Below are positions 47,206 through 61,564 of a stretch of 64,000 nt of DNA, piece by piece (the first letter of the stretch is position 1; each line of letters begins with the position of its first letter). The DNA is from Synaphobranchus kaupii (Eukaryota; Chordata; Actinopteri; Anguilliformes; Synaphobranchidae). The stretch spans positions 20,807,218 to 20,871,217 of the forward strand of contig CM056391.1 of the NCBI GenBank assembly GCA_029718625.1. Reading direction: 5' to 3'. Under the pieces are notes generated by a model that was given only the letters and a program-made list of their open reading frames with translations, was not told where the DNA came from and ran no database searches. The position numbers and the translations under genes are program-made.

Positions 47206-48298
47206 TTGATAAAAAATTCTATCATGTGGTGATCTAATTAGGTCTCAAGCATTAATTGAAATCATGATCAGTTAAATTGACAAAAATCACTTTGCAAATG
47301 TTACTTTATATTGGAGCGTGTCTGTCCCCACCACAAACCCTTACATTTCTGTTCATGAAAATAACATTTTAATGATTCTTGCCAATTTTTTTTAACACTT
47401 GTATTTCCGTATAACTTATTGATATCTTATTAAAAATCCCAGTAACATAATGCTCACTGTTTGAGTGTCCACAAAGAGGTCAATTTTAACTACAACCAGC
47501 TAATTTGACTGCATCATCGTGCATTATGGTCACATAGTGAGTGTTTGTGCTTCAGTATTTTGGTGAAAAATAGCTGAGTGACCAAACACATTTTATTATT
47601 GAGTAAAACATTTTGGACAAAATACTGTCTATCTTTCTGCATGCTAAGAATTAGTTAAAATGGTAATAAACATCGCTACCAGAACAAACAGCAATGCCTT
47701 GGTGGTGACATGATTGTTATGGTCGATGACAGTCATTAAATAATAAATGTTTTAAGAAAATGAACATAATTATGTCATCAGTGGAATTGTTTTTGATCCA
47801 ACAAAGTGTCAGGAATATCTAAAGAAAGGGACAGAAATAAAAAATGAAAAGAAGTTTATCTCCCAGGAGCCGAGAGCTGCTCGAAGGCAATGTTGGGAAA
47901 AATCTGCAAAAACACAGGGCATTAGTGAAAAGGCAACAAAACATGCAAATATTTTGCAGGGCTTCCACACCACCTAGTACATCCAATAAAAGTGAGCAGA
48001 CACCCCAACACATTCTGCAGTAATTTCAAATGTCATTCCTAAAATAGATGGACAGTAGAAAACTTAACAGCTGTTTGTCTTTAATTGGTTGAAAACCATT
48101 AGGCATGTTATCAATTAGGGCTTAGCTAAACAAAAAGTTCACATCACCTTAACACTCAGGTCAGTACCATCTGATATTCTGTTAAAAGTAGAATAAGTTC
48201 TGTATTTTGTTAATTAAGTTTTTAATTAAAAATCATTCTAAATCACCACAACTACAGATAAGCTAGATACATTTTTTTAAATGTTGTTTACTTGTTGT
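47206..48298. other. Intergenic, nothing recognised
   Basis: AT-rich unique sequence without supported features. Confidence 0.5.
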
Positions 48299-48302
48299 TT
48301 AA

Positions 48303-48685
48303 CCCTTGTGTGGTGTTCGGGTCTGTGGGACCCGTATTCAATGTTTACTAAAAGAAAAATGATACAACTCATAATTTTTTCAACCTGACATTCGTTGGCC
48401 TTGGCTCATTTTCTGTGATAAACATGTAAAAGAACACAAAAATCACATTTTATCACAAAAAACAAATATCACTTTTATTGATAAATGTGATCTAGCAGAG
48501 GTAAATGGTCAATATTAACCATATATGCTGTCTATATTGCTTGTAATTGAGATAAAGGCAATATCTGTGAAGTATTTTTACATAAATTGTTATGGCTTTA
48601 TTGTTTTAAAAACCAAATAATGTTGTGGGTCCACCAGACCCGCGAACACTGGGTGAGTAACAAAAACACGAACACCACACAAGGG
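48303..48685. mobile_element. piggyBac-type MITE
   Basis: 383 bp with perfect 17-bp inverted ends, CCCTTGTGTGGTGTTCG at 48303-48319 and its complement at 48669-48685. It is flanked by TTAA on both sides (48299-48302 and 48686-48689), the exact target duplication of piggyBac elements. Inner subterminal hairpins (GGGTCTGTGGGACCC and GGGTCCACCAGACCC) mirror each other. No coding capacity; it would need a transposase from elsewhere. Confidence 0.88.
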
Positions 48686-48689
48686 TTAA

Positions 48690-50360
48690 TTATATAATTA
48701 TAATGATCATGAATTTTTTTTCATCTCAGCTTTTTATGCTGTTATGGTAGTAACACATTTTTGAGAGTGGAAAAATAAAGATAAAGACAGCCTTTTTGCT
48801 GCACAATTACGTGATACGTGATTTTTGATACAAACCTTTTTTTTCATTGTTTTGAATAATTTACAGTACTATCTATAGAAACTAGACTGATGCCGTTTGT
48901 AGCTTTATCTTGCATGCGTTTATGTCTGGTGGCTTTATGTAATACCATTTATGTCATCTTTGGGTTTAATGGGATATTTTTCTTGTGTCTCTCTAATCCT
49001 GCTTGCTTAAAGGAGACAACGGTGTTCCAATGACCCTTGCAGTGACATACTAAGGAAGAAACTCAAACTGTGAGGGCGAAAGAAAGCATTGATATAGGAA
49101 TGGCGTGAGTTACAAATGGCGTCATCCCCAAACAAAAGCTCAGAGAAGTTTGGCTTTCCCAAGGGAATTATCCACCAGACATATCCGAATATCTCTTTCT
49201 TGCAGGATAAAAATGCCACAATTATAATTATGAACTGTATGAACAGCGGTGCTTTCAGAGTAAGCTTTGATTGTGTTGTATACCGCGTGTCGTGTAATCT
49301 GGTACATACTATATGTCAACCAAGGTCAATCTGTGTACTGGACTAGCCGGGATACAAATAATCTCTCTGCCATAAACAAGAGCTGAATTAGTATGACGAT
49401 CTAAAAGGGAAAATCTAAAGATATTTTAAATGTTTTTTTTATGGGTATGACATTATAGCCGCAATAAACACAGAAAATGTACGTGGATGAAAGTCACAAT
49501 GAGTGAAAAGAAAGCAGGTTATTCTTCCGTCACAATGATGCAAAACCCATTGAATTTGACACCTTTTGTTTTTCAAATTCAATACAAACTTTATATATTT
49601 GAGACCATGTATACAGTGGTGCCATGCCATACGTATTGTCTGTACAGGTGTGATTTACACGGACTGATTTCAGTCTTTCAAGGTTGCTTTACTGGCACCG
49701 TTTGAATTAAATGATTCTCTTGCAGTTGAACTTTGCTTGAACCTGAACCGATATCCAGATCTGAAGATTGCCGATCCGATAAAGCTAATCGAATACCCTG
49801 CCACTTCAGGCCATTGAAATGCTCCAGCTTGAATTGTTTTCAGCGCGCTTGCACGTAGCGTGTTATGTACAGCTACTGTGTATGCGGAACACATCCTGCT
49901 TTCCTGCTGCTTTGTCACATGCAAGGAGTCGCACGCACAAAGCAAGAGTAACTGTGTGGATTAAACAGAGGCTTAGTCCGCCCAGTGGCTTGCTGCAGTT
50001 TCTTATCTGGGCTAATAGGATTGATGGTGACAACCATAATTACCAGAGATGGGGTAGCCTGTACTGTAATTACAGTGCAATTGTAAGAGCAAGGCAAGCT
50101 GTAAGAGACAGACCACAGATTCCACTGAGATCTTGGTATTCTGCAGGATGGAGCAGTGTTTCAGCATGATGGATTTTACTCATTTTTATTTAGACGTGTG
50201 TGATACTGAGGAAAGATTCTAATTGAACAGCACCTCTGCTTATAAGAACCAATTGATCTGCTAAACAATTATTCCTGGTTTGCTGCTGGGTGTCCATGCA
50301 TTGCAAATGATCATGTCTCTCATAATGTTACAGTGACAAATTGTTTTGCCACACAATCAT

Positions 50361-50400
<40 letters not shown>

Positions 50401-51445
50401 TTCTGTTTTTGACAAGACATTCAGTTAAAATACTAGCCACTTCATTAGGGCAAATTGCATGCTTTGTATTGACACTTTTTCCATAATAAACAGCGGGAAA
50501 AATGGATAGGATGGCAAATTATTTTGGAAAGATTAAACACTTTCCCCATGAACTTTGGTGAGGACAGGCAAAATAAAACTTATAAAAATAAACTTTTAGA
50601 TAAGCTGTAACTTTATCTGCTTATTTAGGGCCATGTTTATTTGTTGTGAAAAAGTAATTCCACAAGTCAAAAAGGTTCACATTGCTCGGCTTTTTTCTGT
50701 TCAATTCCATCAAACACCAAAACCCCACATATTTGCTCCACACAGCTTTTATGTAGTCTCAACAATATGCAACTATGAAGTAAACACAGCTAATTATAGA
50801 GAAAATGCCCTTGAAGAAAGCTAGCCTTGTAGCTGATTGGTCTCTCTTGTGCAAAGTAGCTGTATTGAACACATGGATATTCTGTCTGCAAAAAAGATAA
50901 TAACCAAAGTTGAAATGGAACCAGAGTTCCATGACAAAGAACTCTTGGTTGCTGCATCCAACAGCCAAAAAGTAATTTACTATCCCACTATTTGTTCATA
51001 ACATAATGGCAACGTGCTTTAATTCAACATACCATAAATAAGAAATGATAGTAATGATATTCTTCCAATATTATGATGTGATTCGTGTGATTTTAAGTCT
51101 ACAAACTCAAAAAGACAAAACAAAAACCCTTTGGGTATTGAAAGCCCAGGTGAATACAAGAAAGTGATAAATTACCAGCACTCACTCAGTTTCACTAGAA
51201 TGTCCCGTTTATTTTATACTTTATTAAGCATTCGTTGGAAACTCGATGCATGCTGGCCATTCATCAGATATTAGTACTGTAAACAAAGTCTTGTCTGTGC
51301 ATGTAATCTTTTATAAAAACCCACACTTGTACAGGATCACTTGTCTTTTCACAGGCATCTGTGATTAGCATAGCATGAATTAATCAAGACAAAACGAATA
51401 GAATCTGTCCACACCCAGCACAGCCAAAAGGGGAGCTCACTGCTT
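48690..51445. other. Intergenic, no gene recognised
   Basis: Unique, mostly AT-rich sequence. A (CA)n repeat lies at 50362-50399. Nothing else is supported. Confidence 0.45.
50362..50399. repeat. (CA)n microsatellite
   Basis: About 38 bp of uninterrupted CA. Confidence 0.95.
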
Positions 51446-52012
51446 GTGGCCCTTTTCCATCGCCTGTACCGCACTGTACTGCACCATACCGTACCGCACC
51501 GTCAAACTGAGATCGAGGCTTCTGGATGCGTTTCCATTGCCATCAAGTGTATAGATCTCAGAACTCAATTTCCCTACTCCTCCAGAGAGGTACCACAAAC
51601 TATGGGCTGGAGCTAGCAGTCCTGTACATCACTGATTGGTCAAACGCAAACTTCCTGTGAATCGTCAGCTACTTACTAAAAACATATCCATCGAACTCGC
51701 CCCTGCTCGCATATTGATGCATATCTCATATTCACTCAACTGTAAAAAAAACTATGCAGAACAAGATCATGGTTTCAACCTCCTCCATGATTGTGACGCT
51801 TGCAGTGAGTGTTGTTGTTCAGTTTACGGCGTCACGTGCCGAAATTAGGCCAGCAGCGCAACCCTTGCTTTTTTCCCCTTCACTTCCTCCCAAATTCTCT
51901 TCGTCGTGGTTCTCGAAGTTCAGTGGAAACAGAAACAGGAACACATTCCAGGTTCCCGATCGTTCCGGGTACAGGTTTGTTCTGGAACTGTTGTGTGCAA
52001 TGCAAAAGGGGT
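51446..52012. mobile_element. Harbinger-like non-autonomous element (tentative)
   Basis: It starts TGGCCCTTTTCCATCGCCTG and runs into CTGTACCGCACTGTACTGCA with repeated TACCG. It ends with CGGGTACAGG and GTGTGCAATGCAAAAGGGG, a rough inverted match. Fish elements of this type begin and end with a GGCCCTTTTCCAT-like sequence. Open frames inside carry no transposase motif. Confidence 0.4.
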
Positions 52013-55000
52013 AATAGACTCACAGTCCTAAAGTATCCCTTTTGCATCATATGTCACAGGATGATGAGGAAAAAATGTGTCTTGCGCATTTTTTTATTGA
52101 GGTAGTAGACCATGTGGTGCGGGAAGCAGGGGTCCCTTCTCCAGAATATCGATGTGGATTAGATCATCCCTAAATTCAGCAAAGATATAACTTGGGACAA
52201 ACTATTGCCTGCTTGAGAAAGTGTGGGCAGGGTCCGCGCACCAAGAGTCAAAGACATTAGAAAGCATAAAGCTCTTTGCCCATGAAAGGTAAACCACTGA
52301 TCTGTGTGGGTGGAGGGGGGGCGCAAAGCCTGGTGTCATGTGATCTGGTTCACTGGGGAACAGCTTTCAGGCTTATAAAGAGATTAATCCGACTTTCAAA
52401 CCAAAGACAAAAACACCGATTTCTGCTGCTAGGAGGAAGTGTGGACAAATTTGAATGACTAACTCTTGGCTTGCGACACAGCTGGGCCCATAGAACGGGT
52501 CTGTGTGGTCCCCGCAGCGATTCAGGTCTGACAACAGCACAATTCAGGATAACACTTTTAACATTTCTGGTCCGACAATAACTCTGTCTTTGTAACACTA
52601 GCAGTTTAACCCTTTCGTAGCATTTCAAAGGAAAGAGAATGTAAATTCTCACCTTCCTGTGGAGGCGGATGCACGCAGGTTACCTGAAAAAGAAATGAAC
52701 AGCAGTTATCTTCTATATTGCTAAGAATGCGATACAAAGACCAGAGATCCAGTGTCAAGATTCACATTTCTTCAGTCGCAGGCATTCAGAGTGAACGGAA
52801 TTTAAATTAAATTTTACCGTCTTATACTTATATGTTGTTGTGGAGGCAGTTCTTTCTAACTGACACCAGGCCAGCTGTCAGGAACACATTGCCTTTTTCG
52901 TCTTGGTAAACACATGCTCAAATAGATGAACTATTTTTAAAGAATTGATTTCAGAGTTTTATGCAGTACATCCTTGAGGGCTGTTTCCACTTGTATGACA
53001 TTCATTACAAATTATATGCTTGCCTTTTGATACGTGTGCATATTGTCTACAGCACATATGGCGATATGATATGATTTTCCATGGAAGCCATAGAGCTTAT
53101 GAAAAAAGCAAGAAACAGTTAAAAGCACTGTGTAAAAAAAAAAAATAATAATTTTATACTTCAAAATCTAAAAAATGAAAAAAATGTTATGCCTGTCCAA
53201 CTGTCTGGTAGAGTGTTACCCAATACAGCCAATTCTTTGTGTACTTCCACGATTTTCAATATGGAGGAGAAGGCCTTTCATCTCTCTCTGGTCCTGTTGC
53301 TCTGGAAAGTGGAAACCAGAGACAGAGAGGCCCCCATTCTTAAAGGGGCTCTCAGTATTGTGTTAGAACTCAGCCGTAGGTCGATAAGAAACCACAGAGC
53401 ACCAGTCCAATATAATAGTATGAACAAATGGTTCAGTTGGTGGACAATTTAAAACTGGTTAGAACATCCAGGAGGGTAGCTTAAGGTGAGCTTGAGATTC
53501 TGCGTTCATACCTTAAACCCTTAATTAATAATGAATTTCAGTTTTGCGACAATACAATGCTCAAGTCAGCATGCAACTCAAGTAAATTTATGGGTGAATG
53601 CAGATTTCAGAGAATGTTCCGTTCACAAAATCTTTAATTAAATAATCAAAATACAAGGGTTCACAAGTATGTGCATAATCAAAATATTTGTAGGTTGTCA
53701 AATAACATTAGATTATTATTTTGCTTAGAAGGTCGCTTTATCCATGGTGAAATGCATGTCTTATATAATGCTCATTTAGGCTGTTGGAAACGTTGCTTTA
53801 CTGCTTTTTTCAAGGGTACAAACGTGATGTCCTGCCCAGGATATGAAACAACAACTTTATAGTTATAAGCCCTCTTCCCTTGCCAAGACTGGCACTGATG
53901 CTTATTCGCAAAATTATTTCAAACAAATTCATACAGTGAAGGCCGAAGAGGTGTCAGTCAGTCAGTCAATCAATAAATTAACTTTCTATAGCACAATTTA
54001 AAACCAGATGACATAATGCTTGAAAGAAGGCTTTTTAGGATTAAAATAAACAGAAAGAACAGTTTTAGACTGATGTGGGGAAGAAAATGACGACAACTCG
54101 TATTACTGTCTATCCCTAATCGGCCCTTTGCCAGCAGAAATCACGGCTGTCGAACAAGACACACTTCATCAAACCATGCGCTGATGCATTCAGCGTTTTG
54201 CATACTGTAGATGTGGCACTGCTCTGGCATCCTTGTGAAAAATGGTTGACCTGAATCACTTCAGCGAACATCGCAGCTGTATAAATAGATGGTGTGTAAA
54301 ATGTAAGCGCTATCAAGTTACCACAGATAAGGCGATCGGCTAATAAAACGACTTGAGCAAAACAATAAAATAATTGATATTTAAAGAAATGAAAAATGAC
54401 CTTGAGTGCTCCGTCTGGCTGGTGGACACTCGGCCAGCTGCTTGAAGCTATAGCATCACATTAATAGATTCCCTGGCCCTGGATACCTCCCAGGCTGGGA
54501 TTCAAATAAATCCCTTCCCTTCCATTCACAGTGCGAAAGAAACAAACACTGGCGCAAAACTGTCAAGCTACGTTCCGGTTTCATAATACAGTTAAACAAG
54601 GATAAAGGTGACACAAGTCTTACATGCTCAAAACATTTATTTGAAAAAGGAATATGCCACACGCCGCCTTTTTTAATGGCCAGGCGCTGCATTGTGGCTG
54701 TGGCCGGAGCAAGCCCTAATGATGCGGCCCTTTTCAGTTTCGCGGGTCTTCCTTCTTTCGCCTAAAACGATGACCGATTGGGAATCCGTTCCGTTTGTGA
54801 TGGTAACGTGCGGCGGGAAAGCCGCCGAGGCCGGCATGGCGTCAGAACTTCGCTGTGCCATCGCGCGGCCTCGTGTCTCTGTAAAGTGCTGACGTTATCG
54901 GCAGGATATGTTCCAATTTGCGGGGCATATCCTTCAAGAAAACATTTTTATCAGGCGCCCCATCTGCCCCCTTTGACAGGCCTTAACTCATTGAGGGTGC

Positions 55001-57067
55001 ATAATTCAGTTCTTTATTCATTCATTTGAATAAGGAGGCGATTGGCTGCATAATGTGACTGATGTCCTCTGAGCAATCTGCTTCGAGAACAAGGACATGC
55101 GCCAGGTTACGGAGCCTGAGCCGTTTGCAGGTAATCGAAAGGACGCCTCAACCTTTGAATAGCCCGAGAGGTGCCAAATTCTGTCTTTGATTATTCATTA
55201 CGCAAACGGTTCCAGGGAGGATACCGCCGTAACAAGCTCCGGTCACGTTATCTAGAGGCAATGTCATCCAATAGCGAAAAGCTCAATGCTTTTTTCAGCC
55301 AATATAACGTGGCATGCCATCTGCTTGTGGTCCAGACTGCAAATTCCACACTGTATGTCTAAACAGCATATTTAGAGATACAGTGTCTAAATCACCATCA
55401 CATCCAAATGTGTGGGAGTGTGAAATATCCATATTTCTCTACTTCAGTGATTTTAATGGCTGAAATGTGGTTTCCAGCTGACTGGTATTTCCCTCAGATC
55501 TTGTATGGACAATGTTATGTACTGCACCTTTTTTTCTGTATGTATAGCCTACAATCTTGTCTTTCACTGGTCTAATTTTCATGTTCAGTATGAGCATTCC
55601 CACATTAATGGAATTGATTTTAGGTTCCTGAAAATAGCTTTTTGAGCTACATTGGTTAGTATGGAAACAAAGCTTCTGTGAGATAATGCTATCTGATTAT
55701 CTGCTTTGTTTCCCCTTGTATGCACTGGCAATCCTTAACAAATAAACCTATATTGATTGGCTCATCAATTACTTGAGATAACAGTGAACTATCTTCTTTC
55801 TTCTCCTCTAATCCCCAGGCTGTAATTAACCGAATGTTTTCTACAATAGTGTCAGAGCGAATGGACACGAGAATGTCTTGAATTCTACATGAAATGATTT
55901 GGTTGTCAGCCGTCTTTAAGGGATGTTTGTTCCCGGCGTTTTCTTTCAAGGCAAAAGTGAATTTAAGGGAGACCGGCCCTCTCCGTCATGCTAACTGAAC
56001 TGACAGCTCTGTGCTTCGACTCTGACCGGCTTAATACTAAACTCATGTGCATTGTTTAGGTGTAGTCCACATCTTGTGGAGATAAACAGCACACACCAGA
56101 CAGCTGTTTAACCTTGAAGGTTCCCCTTGAAACAGACAAATCCGCTAATCTATAAAGCATATTTGGTCTGTAATGCTTCCTATTCCCCTGATACCTGCCT
56201 GCTAATTAGGCTGTTGTATTTCATGTTCAATTTTAATGAGTTTGCGTCATTATCTTCAACGGCATGATGTAAATATTTGTTCCTTTCCTGGTGCTTTGTT
56301 GCCAAGGTTTATTGGTTCAGCACATAATTTCTTTTTTGTTTTACATGAGCATCCATTACTTTTAATTTTATGCTCTGCGAATGGAAAACGTACTCATTAC
56401 TGTCATTCGCTGGCAAGTTTTATTTGCTGAAAAATAGTACCTGGAGCCACAATTTTTTTTAAAAAGAAGGAAAAGGACCTTTCAACAGATGTACAATTTC
56501 CATAAGTTTTCATGTTAGTTAATTTCAAAATGAAGCTTTTTTTTTGTACGTTGGCTGATTTGCTGTTCAGGGTTTCATGTCTTCAGCCTCATAATTGTTA
56601 CCTGTTGAGCAATTCTGAGAGTTAATTAATAAGCTATTTCCTGGACATGAGACTTGACTGCGTTATGCGGCCACTGTCAGTAGAATGGACAGCTTTAAGC
56701 ACAATGTACTGCTTTGTACTGCTTTCAGCATGCTGTAGTGTTCTGTTTCAGTTAGGAACGTATCACTTTCTTTCTAAAGCAGCCATTTAGTAGTAATGAT
56801 AGACATGCACAGAGGGATGATGGGACTACCTTTAGACTAATCCTTTCGTTCTTTACACTTGTTAGTATAGCTTCTCCTCTCTGTGCAACTCCTGTGATGT
56901 TACTACTTATGGCTTTTGGCCGAGACAGCCAAAGCAACGCTTATCCCAACATGAATGCAGATCGGAAGATGCATTAGCAAATAAAAAAACACAAATACAA
57001 ACATGAAGAGAAAATGGCAGACTGTAAATCATCTGCAAATCAAAAAAACACAACGAAATGAGAGAAA
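52013..57067. other. Intergenic, SINE copy and possible conserved elements
   Basis: About 5 kb with no recognised gene. A second SINE copy lies at 54204-54350. The stretch at about 54650-55310 is less AT-rich, non-repetitive and contains homeobox-like cores; it may be a conserved non-coding element. Confidence 0.45.
54204..54350 (+). mobile_element. Partial copy of the tRNA-derived SINE
   Basis: CTGAATCACTTCAGCGAACA and CGCAGCTGTATAAATAGAT match the body, and AGATAAGGCGATCGGCTAAT the tail, of the SINE at 39319-39538. The head is missing or too diverged to see. Confidence 0.6.
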
Positions 57068-58013
57068 CGTGCTGCATCTCAGAAAAACGACAACAGAAGT
57101 GTTTGATTACGACTGAAATACAGGTGTGGCACCAGCCACCGTTGGATCCACAGAACCTTTCTGTGGTTGGATCCACAGTGGCTGTGTCCGAATCAGCTCC
57201 CTTCTATACTATTCAGTACGCTATTTGAGTACAACATTTAGCATAATGAGTGAAATTTGGGCAGGGACTAAAAAAAGGGCACCTGCACCGGATTTAGAGC
57301 GGACACAGCCTAAGGTTGGATCGAGAGTGGAGTATCCTAGACAGGATTTAGCTATCTAGGTGAGTTATTATATTTGTAAAATTTCCCAAGTATGTTTGAT
57401 TAACATTAGGCTATTTCTGTAACAATGATTACTTCTGGCTATAGGCTATTGTAATTTAGCTTCTGGTCTGCATATTGTGTGTGGCCTATTAATTTCAATT
57501 CAATTCGAAGACTTGGTAAAGGTTAACGCTGCTAATGTTAAGAAAGGTGCAGATACAGCGTAGCCTACTTACTTTCATAACATACTTTGGAAATTTTATC
57601 AATAAAATAACTCACCTAGCTAGCTAAATCCTGTCTAGGATACTCCACTCTCGATCAGAGCCCTGGTTATCTACTGTGTCCTGTTTACTTTGTACTAGCA
57701 TACTGTATACTGCTTGCTGCATGCTATTTAGTGACATGCAGTATGCACAAAATATCCTCCATACTATTATTAGCGAACACCTGGAAATAAGTATATCATT
57801 CTGGGATTTTAAGTACACTACATTAAGAGAACATTCGGCCAATTTAACATTGTTTAGGTCCAGTGTACTCAAATAGCATTGATTCGGATACAGCCAAAGT
57901 ACTGTGGATCCAACCACAGAACTGTTCTGTATGGATCCAACGGTGGATGGTGCCACCTGTATTTCGGTCTTAAGCAAACCCTTCAGTTGTCGTTTTTCTG
58001 AAAGGCAGCATGT
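57068..58013. mobile_element. Long near-palindromic (fold-back) element
   Basis: The left arm (about 57068-57398) and right arm (about 57573-58013) are inverted copies around a 175-bp loop. Shared strings include TCAGAAAAACGACAAC, GAAATACAGGTG, CCACCGTTGGATCCA, GAGAGTGGAGTATCCTAGAC, AGGATTTAGCTA and AAGTATGTT. The arms differ by insertions, the right being longer. GTTGGATCCACAG occurs twice in the left arm, a short internal duplication. No transposase. No clear target duplication was found, so the class is not assigned. Confidence 0.75.
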
Positions 58014-61000
58014 TTGTGATAATGTTGCATTGCTCTGGATGTCTCGGCCACTGTAGTTCTGGAACTAAAATAACTGAATTACGGTGGATAATCAGAACTC
58101 AGCAAACATGTCAATTGGAAGGATAAACATGACGGAAAACTAACGTGAAGCTGTTTATAATATTCATGAAGCAGCAAAAGCACCCCGTCTGCCCTGGATT
58201 GTGGTTTATGAATGAATATTTGTACAGTGTCTGAGACGATTTATTTTCCTCTAAAGGTGACCGTGGCTTACGGGCTGTCAAAATGCAGTGTTTGTTCTAT
58301 GGTTTTCATGATGGTGGAGCTACTTTAAACACAGGCTCAGTGGATGTGAAGAAGCTATTGATCAGGCCCAGCAGGACTCAAATATTCACATTCATCAGAT
58401 ATGAGGTTTGATCAGAACACACACAAAAACCCTGTGCTGTTTACAGTGTGTCCTTTTGCCTTCCCTGTGAGAATGCTTTATTATTAGATGCTATCATTTT
58501 TTATTACTCTGACCTCACGATTCATATGGCAAAGGCAAAATAAAGATTAGAGATGAATATGGTGGGATTATCTCTTCATAATTCTGTTTTTGTTAAGACT
58601 GAATGGGCCATGATTTTCGGAGTTATTGCATAATGAGCCTGACTAAGCTGTTTGTAGAATTGCCTCTTTGTTTTCTCCTCTCCAGCGCAGGGGAAACACG
58701 GCCTGCCCATTCAATTTAAATTAAACCACTGCTTTTTTTTTCAATTTAACACTATTCGGGTAGCTCACAAAAAAAGAGAAGAAAGTCAAATTATGCAAGT
58801 GTATAAATATAGCATAAACCATGTGAAAAGGGGTAAATCAGCTTAGCTTGGTGCGCTGTACGCATTTGAACGAGATCTTAATGTACGGTACAAATTGGCT
58901 GGCTTTCAAAACATGTCTGAATCATAATCTAAATGAAAGAAATGAAATGCATAAATCAGAAGAGACGATATGTGGAGAATTAGATGATATGGCTGAATAT
59001 GTATTCATTTTAGTTTATTTAGCAACGTGTTCAATTCAGCCGAACTGTGCTGTCCCTCAGCTATTGGTGATGATATCAACCTCAGGGCAGCATCAAGTCA
59101 CTGCTTCTTCTGCAGTCAATCAGTCAATTGTAATCCGGCTTGCTGCTTTTTACCTTATGGAAACCCCATGCGTGTGTTGGGTTCAAAGGGAGGTATTATT
59201 TGTGTGTGATGTGTGATATCTGTGCATGTGAAATGATGCCAAGCTATTGACTTTGTCAGTGCAATTTGAGAAAGGTGGAAAACTTCCACTGTGGTCTGGC
59301 ATATTGGTATTTGAAGTCAGTGTCAGTATCTGTGAGGTTAAAAGGGGAAAAAAAAAAATATATACATATAGCACTAAAACATAGTCCTCCTGCAGCTAAT
59401 GGCACATGTGATGTTACCATAGAATTTATGAGGCGTTTGACACCAATGAGGCATACACCCATCTCTGATTTGATTTGCTCTCTTGCTCTACAGGAATACA
59501 TGGATTGTGTCATCTCAGTTTCAAATGTATGTGTGGGTGTGCCCGTGTGTGTCTCCGTGTGTGTGTGCATTTAGACTGAATCAAGTTACGAGGAAACGAA
59601 TATGCGCTAAATGTGTGTTTTGTTTCAGAATGTCAGCACTCAGAGGTCCGGTGAAATAGATGCTGAAATCAACTGTATGGATAAGCAGTAGATAGAATGG
59701 CTATCAGCAGGCATTAGGCAACAAACAAATGCAGATATTTTACTAGAAAAAACCCCGGTCACCAGTACAGGTTGCCTCTAGCTCAAGTGAACGCAAGTGA
59801 AATACCCTTCAGCTGTGTAGCTGAATTTCCCTAAGAGTTAAAAGAATGGTTTATTTGTTGACAAGAGGGGTGGGGACATTTCTCGTAATTTAAGCAGTCC
59901 TGGGGTGGAGTTTTTTCCCTGTGCTCATTAGTGCACACGTTCTCAGATCCCCGGTTTGGGAATTCACCTCACCGTCCTCTGCCGTGCGCTTTGTGTGGTG
60001 CCCTGGCTTGTTACAAATGAACTGTAACATAATTCCAATTTAACACAGGTGGCTGCATCTCAGCTGCATGCTGGCAGAACGAATGCTGCTGCACTTCGCA
60101 GTCTCTGCTGAATACCCCCCCCCCCCTCTAACCAGAGCTCTTTGCACCAGTCAGAAATCTGCACACTGAGAGCTCTGTTAGAGCTCAGCTCTAAATAGCT
60201 GTTAATTATTCCTGCTTATTGTCATGGTGTTCGGACACTTTTGCATGCATTCCGTTTCTTCCAGAGCAGTATTGAAACGGTTTTGTTTTCCATCATTAGT
60301 CATTAGTATTACTAATGAGTAATAACATGGTTTATTGTTTATAATTAAGTGTTTTGCATTTTTTTTATAATTCGTTTTTTATACCTTTCTCAGTATAAAT
60401 TCATGGGAATATACATAGCAAGTAAATATATTACAATTATTAAGTATTATTATTAAGTAAATAGAAAAAAATCATGTGAGCATTAGGTTTTGTATAAAAG
60501 CATTTGGTTTAGTCCGTGCATTTTCCCCTCATACCTGTAGAATACCAGGCTCTGGTAAGCACATTATCCTGAAATGTACTCACACGCTGTTGTATCTGAG
60601 CTCTATATATGCTTGTTGGTTGTCTGTTCAGTGAGTAAGTACTGCTTGGCATCTTTATCACACAAGCTTCCCCAGTTGTGATTGTACAGGCAGGCCTTGT
60701 TTACAGCAGTGAGACTAATTGCCATGATAACACCGAAACCCCCTTGGTAAATACTTCCAGGTACACAATTTTAGCCTTTCAAAACATACTGATTTAGCAC
60801 TCCAACCAACCATTGGATGTGAAGTAATATTATTAAACCTATGACCTCCTTTATTATTGCACTGACATACACTATTATCTGCCTATTGGAAGGTATCACA
60901 TATTTTAGCATCTGAACAATGCATTGGACAAATGGGTCTTGTAAATTTTGTACCAAAAATACCAGGATGCCCTGCGGTGGAATTGCTGCAGTTCTATGTA

Positions 61001-61564
61001 ACTGCATGAATGTATTTCACTACCTCTTCCAACGATTATTTCAGAGGGCTCAAGTATCCTACCATTTGTAGAGATGCATTTCCTAATGAGTTTATGTTGC
61101 TTCCATCAGCCTTGATCAACCTCCCTCTTTCACAACACACCATGCAGTGCACTTTAGCCTCTCAAAAAACAAGAACATATTTTACCACAGACATCACACT
61201 TATGACACAACAGCTTATCCACAATACTGGTGCAAATACTCAAATTATTCTTTTATTTATACTGCCTTGGAACCAACTTTTTAAAATCAATTAATCACTT
61301 TTGGAAATAAGACTGATGTTGCATCGTGTTCGTGCCAGACTGACAATAACATGCAATATCTGGACTTTACCACAATTATTTAGTCTTACTGGAGTGTGCA
61401 GAAGAAGACCGTCTACATGCTGTGTCCTTGACATTGTGAGACTATTTATGTAAATAAAGCATCGTGTGTTAATCATAAACTTGCCTTAATGAGATGCAGA
61501 AACACATGAATTTTAAAACAATGCTTCTGTAGGAAGAGCAATGATGTGTCATTATCCCTAACTC

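Noticed and set aside
51636..52105. Overlapping frames at 51.6-52.1 kb
   Set aside because: They fall in a Harbinger-like element and have no transposase or other motif.
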